From contig JAPSLC010000021.1 in NCBI GenBank assembly GCA_031181345.1, positions 1 to 64,000 of the forward strand: a DNA stretch of 64,000 bases. The letters are read 5' to 3'. How positions within the stretch are numbered: the first letter of the stretch is position 1; each line of letters opens with the position of its first letter. The translations under genes were made by a program, and so were the position numbers. Positions 58,858 to 64,000 of the stretch are shown piece by piece. The stretch comes from Cupriavidus sp. GTDB taxonomy: Bacteria > Pseudomonadota > Gammaproteobacteria > Burkholderiales > Burkholderiaceae. The notes beneath the pieces are model-generated. The model worked only from the letters and a program-made list of their open reading frames with translations. It had not been told where the DNA came from and did not search any database.

Positions 58858-58899
58858 TATGTTGATAAAGATTGACAATTGCAACGGATGATCAACATA
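58858..58899. promoter_or_regulatory. Candidate LysR operator, 9-bp inverted repeat
   Basis: TATGTTGAT (58858-58866) and ATCAACATA (58891-58899) are perfect inverted arms 24 bases apart in the divergent promoter region of the CoA-transferase and LysR genes. A second, overlapping pair, ATTGTC (58850) and GACAAT (58874), is also present. Confidence 0.5.
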
Positions 58900-58920
58900 G
58901 ATGACAACTCGGAGTTGACA

Positions 58921-59823
58921 ATGGATTTAAGCGCGCTGTCGTTGCTGGTCGACATCATCGATGCCGGCAACCTGAGCCGAGCCGCCAGGCAGCTGGGCAT
59001 GAGCCGGGCCAACGTCAGCAAGCGCCTGAACCATTTCGAGCGGCAGTTGGGCGCGGAACTGCTCCGGCGCAGCACCCGCCAGCTGGAGCCGACCGAACTG
59101 GGGCGGCAGCTCTACGAACACGGCCGCGCGATCCGGCAGGAATTGATGGCGGCGCGGGAGTCGGTGCAGAGCCTGGGCAAGCGGCTCAGCGGCACGGTCC
59201 GCCTCGCCGTGCCCAGCGGCTTTGGCCAGCACACGATGTCGGCCTGGTTCATCGAGTTCATGCGGACCTATCCGGCCATCACGCTGAACGTGATCTTCGA
59301 CAACGACATCGAGGACCTGATCAAGGGCGCGGTGGACTTTTCCATCCGCGTGATGGGCGAGACGCCGACCAATGCCGTGGCGCGCAGCCTGGGGGACATC
59401 GAGTACGTTGCCTGCGCGACGCCGGAACTCGCACGCGAGGTCGGCATGCCGCGCTCGCTCGAGCAGTTCCGGGACCTGCCGCTGATCACCTCGGAATTGA
59501 CAGGCGAGCGGCTGCGGCTGGCCGGGCTGGCGGGAACGGCCGGCGGGCAGCCGCATATCCGCCCGCGGCTGATGTCGGCCAACTTCTTCTTCCTGCGCGA
59601 CGCGATCCTTCAGGGGATTGGCGTGGGGCTGGTGCCGCAGTACATGGTGGCAAGCGACCTCGCGGCCGGCACCCTGGTTCGCCTGCCGTTGCCGCCGCAG
59701 GACCTGGCCTTCCTGCGCACCACGATGTATCTGCTCTACATGCCGGCCCGCTACCAGACGCGGGCCGTGTCGACGCTCATTGCGTTCCTGCAGCAGAAGG
59801 CGACGGCGGCGATGGCGGGGTAG
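58921..59823 (+). CDS. LysR-family transcriptional regulator (divergent from the CoA-transferase)
   Basis: A 300-residue regulator from ATG 58921 (GGAG seven bases before). Helix-turn-helix at ~15-38 (GNLSRAARQLGMSRANVSKRLNHFE), then effector domain. It likely controls the CoA-transferase/Bug pair. Its 3' end overlaps the convergent UdgX-type gene by 47 bases. Confidence 0.93.
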   Translation: MDLSALSLLVDIIDAGNLSRAARQLGMSRANVSKRLNHFERQLGAELLRRSTRQLEPTELGRQLYEHGRAIRQELMAARESVQSLGKRLSGTVRLAVPSGFGQHTMSAWFIEFMRTYPAITLNVIFDNDIEDLIKGAVDFSIRVMGETPTNAVARSLGDIEYVACATPELAREVGMPRSLEQFRDLPLITSELTGERLRLAGLAGTAGGQPHIRPRLMSANFFFLRDAILQGIGVGLVPQYMVASDLAAGTLVRLPLPPQDLAFLRTTMYLLYMPARYQTRAVSTLIAFLQQKATAAMAG

Positions 59824-61348
59824 CGGCCGCGACGAGTTCGCGGCCGCGCGCGATCGCCTGCCCGATGGCCGAGACGATGTCCTCGCGCTTGGCCGGGTCA
59901 TCGACGCGCAAGGCATAGGACGGGTGCCAGGTCGCCACCAGCCAGGCGCCGCCAAGTTGCACCGGCGCGTTCAGGTAGTCCTGCAGGCTGGCCTTTCGGC
60001 CCAGGATGGCGCCCAGCGCGGTTGCGCCCAACGTCACGATGACCGCCGGCCGCACCCGTGCCCGTTCCTCTTCGAGCCAATGGGCGCACGCCTCGACCTC
60101 GCGCTGGGCCGGCGTCTTGTGCAGCCGCCGCTTGCCGCGCGCGATCCACTTGAAGTGCTTGACCGCATTGGTCACGAATACCGAATCGGGCGGCACGCCG
60201 GCGCGGCGCATCGCCTCGTCGAGCACCTTGCCCGCCGGTCCCACGAAAGCGCGGCCGGCGAGATCTTCCTGGTCGCCGGGCTGTTCGCCGACCAGCATGA
60301 TGCGGGCCGTCTCCGGACCGTGCCCAGGCACGGCCTGGGTGGCATGGCGCCAGAGTTCGCAGCGGCGGCATTGGTCCAGCGAGGAGGGCGGCGGCCGCAA
60401 CGGCTGCGCGTCCTCCGCGTCGACCGCAACCGGCTTGCCCTTCATGGTGCCGACCGCGCCCGCCTGCGCGACGCGGCGCGCGCCGTTTCTGGCGTCGGCG
60501 ATCATTGCCGGAATCAGCCGTCCCTCGGGGAGCCCCTTCCAGAAGCGCACCGGCATGTGCTGCTCCAGCGCGGCTTCGTTCAGGCGTGCCGGATTGAAGA
60601 TGCTCTTGTAATAGGCAAGCCATAGCGGCTCGATCTCGTCGGCCGCCGCGCCAGAGCGGAGCGCGGCGACATCCGCGCCGGCCACCGCATCGACCACTGC
60701 ATCGGCCGGGGTGTCGGACAACTGCAGCGCCTGGCCGTCCCACAGCGCCGCGCCCTGCGGCGTGCCGATCCACCACGACGATCGGCCCATGCGGCGCGCG
60801 AAGTGGTCGGCGGCATCGGCCAGCACGTCGTGCTCGGGCTCATACCAGGCGAGGTACTCCGGTATGCCTTGGCCGCTGCGCCGATGAAAACGCACGTACG
60901 CAATCATGTCGTGATGAGCGCGCCGCACCGACTTGGCCATCGCATGCAGTCGCGCGCCGTCCTCATCGGCGGGCGAGGCCACCGCCCGATCGCCCTGGCA
61001 CCATCGCCACAGCACCCGATACAGGAAGCCCCAGCGTTGCGGCGAGCGGTAGTGCGCCGCTTCCTGCAGCAGGGCGGCCAATGCCCTGGATATGCGGACC
61101 TGCGGGGCGGCGCCGAGCGTATTCGACGGCGCGGGGGGTACCGCGTCATCGCCAGGGACCGGCGCGGCGGGGGCGGCCGGCGCGTCGAGCAGCATCAACT
61201 GTTCCGTTCCGGCATCAGCCGCCGAACCATGCTCCACCCACGTGACCGTCTCCGGCGGCCGTCCCGCCGCCAGCGCCCGCAGAGCCTGCGCGCGCCAGCC
61301 CGCGTAGCCGCCTTCGACCGCCAGCACGGCGGAGCCCGCGCCGCTCAT
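59777..61348 (-). CDS. udgX: UdgX-type uracil-DNA glycosylase fused to a DUF4130 domain
   Basis: A 523-residue two-domain repair protein. Residues ~1-270 are the TIGR03915/DUF4130 domain often paired with UDGs. Residues ~310-500 are a family-4-like uracil-DNA glycosylase with RRCELWRHATQ (iron-sulphur Cys), GEQPGDQED, and ATWHPSYALR. The KRRLHKTP segment matches the UdgX insertion whose His forms a covalent bond to the excised site in mycobacterial UdgX. Its start overlaps the radical SAM gene stop by four bases, so both are under the LexA-box promoter. Confidence 0.93.
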   Translation of the reverse strand: MSGAGSAVLAVEGGYAGWRAQALRALAAGRPPETVTWVEHGSAADAGTEQLMLLDAPAAPAAPVPGDDAVPPAPSNTLGAAPQVRISRALAALLQEAAHYRSPQRWGFLYRVLWRWCQGDRAVASPADEDGARLHAMAKSVRRAHHDMIAYVRFHRRSGQGIPEYLAWYEPEHDVLADAADHFARRMGRSSWWIGTPQGAALWDGQALQLSDTPADAVVDAVAGADVAALRSGAAADEIEPLWLAYYKSIFNPARLNEAALEQHMPVRFWKGLPEGRLIPAMIADARNGARRVAQAGAVGTMKGKPVAVDAEDAQPLRPPPSSLDQCRRCELWRHATQAVPGHGPETARIMLVGEQPGDQEDLAGRAFVGPAGKVLDEAMRRAGVPPDSVFVTNAVKHFKWIARGKRRLHKTPAQREVEACAHWLEEERARVRPAVIVTLGATALGAILGRKASLQDYLNAPVQLGGAWLVATWHPSYALRVDDPAKREDIVSAIGQAIARGRELVAAATPPSPPSPSAAGTQ

Positions 61349-62556
61349 AGCAGGGGCAACTGGACGGGGGCAGGAGACAGTGCCCGCCGCAACTGTTCGG
61401 ACGGCGGGTCCGCCAGCGCCGGCCGGTAGTCCTGCACCACGATGAAAGGCTTGACCTTGTCCATCGGGCAGCGCAGGCGCACCAGGTCCTGATAGCGGAC
61501 CGAGCGCGACCGGCGCAACTCCACCAGCCGCTTCGCGTTGCGCATGCCGATGCCGGGAACGCGTGCGATCAAGGCCTGCGGCGCCCGGTTCAGGTCGACG
61601 GGAAACGACTCGCGATGCGCCAACGCCCAGGCCAGCTTCGGGTCGATGTCCAGCGGCAGGTCGCCGCCTGCCTGAAACAGCTCCTCGGCCTGAAAGCCGT
61701 AGCCGCGCATCAGGAAGTCCGCCTGATACAGCCGATGCTCGCGCAGCAGCGGCGGCGCCTGCGCCGGCAGGCCGGACGGGCTGTCGGGAATCGGGCTGAA
61801 CGCCGAGTAATACACCCGCTTGAGCTTGTATGCACCGTACAGCGTCTGCGCGGTCTGCAGGATGGTGCGGTCGTCGGCATCGTCCGCGCCCACGATCATC
61901 TGCGTGCTTTGCCCGGCCGGCGCGCGCCCCGGTGCCGACTTGTCGCTCTCCGCCTCTTCCTGCGCGAGGCGGATCGAACCCATGGCGCGCTTGATCGTGT
62001 GCGCGTTCTTCTCCGGCGCCAGCCGCTGCAGGCCGCCGTCGGTGGGCAGCTCGATGTTGACGCTGAGCCGGTCGGCATATTGGCCGGCCTGCGAGATCAG
62101 CCGGGGATCAGCGTCCGGAATCGTCTTCAGATGGATATAGCCGCGGAACTGGTGTTCGTCGCGCAACGAGCGCGCCACCTGGACCAGCTGCTCCATGGTG
62201 TAGTCGGCGCTGCGGATGATGCCCGAGCTGAGGAAGAGCCCATCGATATAGTTGCGCCGGTAGAAGTCCAGCGTCAGATCGACGACCTCGCGCGGCGAGA
62301 AGCGCGCCCGGGGAACGTTGCTGGAGCGTCGGTTCACGCAGTACTGGCAGTCGTACTGGCAGAAGTTGGTCAGCAGGATCTTGAGCAGCGAGACGCAGCG
62401 CCCATCGGGCGTGAAGCTGTGGCAGATGCCGGCGCCGGTACTGGCGCCCAGCCCCTCCTTGCCGCGCGAATCCCGTTTGGGGGCGCCGCTGCTGGCGCAC
62501 GAGGCGTCGTACTTGGCTGCATCGGCCAGGATTTCCAGCTTGGTGAGCAGTTCCAT
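61345..62556 (-). CDS. Radical SAM putative DNA modification/repair protein
   Basis: A 403-residue product from ATG 62556. Radical SAM cluster motif CQYDCQYC (C-x3-C-x2-C) near residue 80, followed by RSADYTMEQLV and other barrel features. A helix-hairpin-helix (ARVPGIGMRNAKRLVELRRS) near residue 340 suggests DNA binding. It corresponds to the TIGR03916 family that co-occurs with UDG/DUF4130 proteins. Reaction unknown; lesion repair or base modification is assumed. A LexA box lies 10 bases upstream of the start. Confidence 0.93.
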   Translation of the reverse strand: MELLTKLEILADAAKYDASCASSGAPKRDSRGKEGLGASTGAGICHSFTPDGRCVSLLKILLTNFCQYDCQYCVNRRSSNVPRARFSPREVVDLTLDFYRRNYIDGLFLSSGIIRSADYTMEQLVQVARSLRDEHQFRGYIHLKTIPDADPRLISQAGQYADRLSVNIELPTDGGLQRLAPEKNAHTIKRAMGSIRLAQEEAESDKSAPGRAPAGQSTQMIVGADDADDRTILQTAQTLYGAYKLKRVYYSAFSPIPDSPSGLPAQAPPLLREHRLYQADFLMRGYGFQAEELFQAGGDLPLDIDPKLAWALAHRESFPVDLNRAPQALIARVPGIGMRNAKRLVELRRSRSVRYQDLVRLRCPMDKVKPFIVVQDYRPALADPPSEQLRRALSPAPVQLPLL

Positions 62557-62565
62557 CGGGAAGAA

Positions 62566-62585
62566 TACTGTATGGATATACAGTA
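62566..62585. promoter_or_regulatory. LexA (SOS) box
   Basis: TACTGTATGGATATACAGTA fits the CTGT-N8-ACAG consensus and matches the ideal E. coli box at 18 of 20 positions. It lies 10 bases before the radical SAM start and 150 bases before the divergent SRAP start, so it should repress at least the repair operon until DNA damage. Confidence 0.9.
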
Positions 62586-62735
62586 TTATAGGCCGCATCG
62601 CGCCTGGCGAGCGATTTTCTGCGGGAGAGGGCGAGCGTGGCGGCGCGGACCGGGCCCCGGCGCAATACCGATGTCCGCGCGCGCCGAGGCCTGACAGGAT
62701 GGCGCCATCGGGAGTGCCACAGGGAGGAGGAGCCG

Positions 62736-63701
62736 ATGTGCTACGCCGCGCAGATCAAGGCCGACTTCAGGAAATTCACGCGCGAGTATGGCGCGGTGAT
62801 GAGCCTTCACCAGTTCTTCGAACTGTTCTGGCACAAGCGCAAGGATCAGGAGTGGCAGAAGATCCCCAAGACGGTGCGAACGGCATTTGCGCAGACGAGC
62901 TCCGACGAGGAGCGCGAGCTTGCGGCGCTGATCGCCGCGGGCGACCGGGAATATGCAAACGCATTGGAGGCCGAGCTGTTTCGCCAGAAGACGCGCCTGG
63001 CCGAAGCGGAACGCGCGCTGGCCGGGCGGCCGACGCGCAAGGCCGAGAACGAGCAGCGCATCGCCATCGACAAGATCGCCCGGCTGCAGCAGAACCTTGC
63101 CGACCTGCAACGCGCCGCGCCGACTCCAGAGGACGCCATGATCTTCCCCGGCTATTACGCGCCCGTGATGATCGTGATGGAGGGCCGGCGCACCATCGTG
63201 CCAATGCGCTACCGCTGCCGGCTGCCCGGCTGGGACGTTGCCATGGAGAGAAAGAAGCCGGGGACGTACAACGCGCGGCGCGACAACCTCGACAATGCGT
63301 GGCGCCAGCTGTTCGGCTATCGCCACGGCATCCTGCCCATCCGGGCCTTTCATGAGCACGTGGCCCGGCATCGGCTGGAACACCGCGAACTCGGCCCGGA
63401 CGAGAAGGAGCAGAGCGTCGTCCTCGAGTTCCGTCCCGATCCTGCGCAGGATCTGCTGATCGCCTGCTTGTGGTCGCACCACAAGGGCGAGGCCGGCGAG
63501 CCGGATCTCTATTCGTTTGCGGCGATCACCGACGAGCCGCCGCCCGAAGTGGCCGCGGCCGGCCACGATCGTTGCGTCATCCCGATCAAGCCCGAGAATG
63601 TCGACGCCTGGCTCAATCCCGATCCCGAGAATCTCGCTGCGCTGCACGCCATCCTGGATGACCGCGAGCGGCCGTTCTTCGAGTATCGGCTGGCGGCTTA
63701 G
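62736..63701 (+). CDS. SOS-response-associated (SRAP/HMCES-type) protein, enlarged
   Basis: A 321-residue product; ATG 62736 follows AGGGAGGAGG. Mature Cys2 (MCYAAQ) is the SRAP nucleophile that links covalently to abasic sites in single-stranded DNA. YNARRDNLD and GHDRCVIPI supply the conserved Asn-Ala-Arg and His motifs. Residues ~60-130 are a charged helical insertion between the N-terminus and the barrel, making it ~100 residues longer than YedK. Divergent from the LexA-box operon. Confidence 0.92.
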   Translation: MCYAAQIKADFRKFTREYGAVMSLHQFFELFWHKRKDQEWQKIPKTVRTAFAQTSSDEERELAALIAAGDREYANALEAELFRQKTRLAEAERALAGRPTRKAENEQRIAIDKIARLQQNLADLQRAAPTPEDAMIFPGYYAPVMIVMEGRRTIVPMRYRCRLPGWDVAMERKKPGTYNARRDNLDNAWRQLFGYRHGILPIRAFHEHVARHRLEHRELGPDEKEQSVVLEFRPDPAQDLLIACLWSHHKGEAGEPDLYSFAAITDEPPPEVAAAGHDRCVIPIKPENVDAWLNPDPENLAALHAILDDRERPFFEYRLAA

Positions 63702-63710
63702 CGCGGGGTA

Positions 63711-63998
63711 TCAGCCTGACTTGCCGAAGGCGTCGAGGTACTCGCCGAACTCGTCGCGAACGATGCCTTCTATCCGTTCGACTTCATCGTCCGTCAGGTC
63801 TTCGAAGAGCTTGCGCTTTCGCTTCGATAATTCTCCGTGGTTTTGCACGATCAGATCGATGAGATTGGAAAGTCGCGACTGGGGCAGATCGAACCAGCTC
63901 TCGATGCGGACCAGGCTGGCGTCGTAGGCCCGAAGATACTGGATCTCCTGCGCAAGATCGTGCTCGACGCATTCCTCGATGCACCTGAAGACGAACTC
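63711..63998 (-). CDS. C-terminal part of a Fic-family protein (partial, 5' end outside window)
   Basis: The frame ends with TGA at 63711-63713 and is open to the window edge (95 residues visible, no start). The segment LIDLIVQNHGELSKRKRKLF followed by LTDDEVERIE matches the C-terminal winged-helix-like region of Fic-domain proteins. The catalytic HPFxxGNGR motif would be upstream, outside the window, so activity (AMPylation) cannot be checked. Confidence 0.7.
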   Translation of the reverse strand, partial: EFVFRCIEECVEHDLAQEIQYLRAYDASLVRIESWFDLPQSRLSNLIDLIVQNHGELSKRKRKLFEDLTDDEVERIEGIVRDEFGEYLDAFGKSG

Positions 63999-64000
63999 GC

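Overview
The window is GC-rich DNA from a beta-proteobacterium, most likely Burkholderiales and Cupriavidus/Ralstonia-like. The basis for this is the set of orphan Bug-type (TctC) solute receptors, LysR-controlled catabolic loci, paired Tat-exported phospholipases C, a DUF1326/DUF2182 pair and a trifunctional kinase/ATPase/histidine-kinase gene. I saw no rRNA, tRNA, CRISPR array, complete insertion sequence or replication origin. Genus-level assignment is inference.

Layout. 1-2.1 kb: the 3' end of a CdiA/haemagglutinin-type toxin gene and its likely immunity gene. 2.45-8.4 kb: a DUF4142-cupredoxin-ECF sigma operon, a FAD/Rieske oxidoreductase, a Bug receptor and a double-PAS diguanylate cyclase. 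8.4-17 kb: two divergent phosphocholine-type phospholipases C around a tiny lipoprotein gene, proline iminopeptidase, DUF2182/DUF1326 and a second Bug receptor. 17.4-19 kb: an Rpn/PD-(D/E)XK nuclease locus that looks frameshifted and carries a duplicated C-terminal module. 19.1-22.5 kb: tannase-type lipoprotein, metallo-hydrolase lipoprotein and an orphan receiver.

22.7-29.8 kb is a seven-gene minus-strand cluster (YcaC-like hydrolase, alpha/beta hydrolase, YtcJ-like amidohydrolase, DoxX, MFS, XapX, porin). Divergent from it are a FixJ-type regulator, a secreted repeat protein and the 1766-residue kinase (30.2-36.9 kb). 37-42.3 kb: a NepI-like exporter, an IorAB-type molybdenum hydroxylase and a LysR regulator. 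42.3-44.3 kb: a Tat-exported PLP enzyme paired with a lipoprotein RidA. 44.6-46.7 kb: a Cache sensor kinase with NarL-type regulator. 47.2-50.5 kb: a Bug pseudogene (one-base deletion), an M20 amidohydrolase and its divergent LysR regulator.

50.6-53.5 kb: a QseBC-like two-component system and a convergent MipA protein. 53.9-56.5 kb: a small secreted DGA-repeat protein and a CusRS-like two-component system, each preceded by an exact ATGACAA-N2-TTGTCAT box. 56.5-59.8 kb: Bug receptor, CaiB-type CoA-transferase and LysR regulator. 59.8-63.7 kb: a DNA-repair cluster (UdgX-type glycosylase, radical SAM repair protein, SRAP/HMCES protein) with a near-consensus LexA box. The window ends inside a Fic-family gene.

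Most notable: two unlinked small exported proteins built on a DGAR repeat, both beside signalling genes and one under a CusR-like box; an extracytoplasmic PLP-enzyme/RidA pair; and the SOS-box repair cluster.
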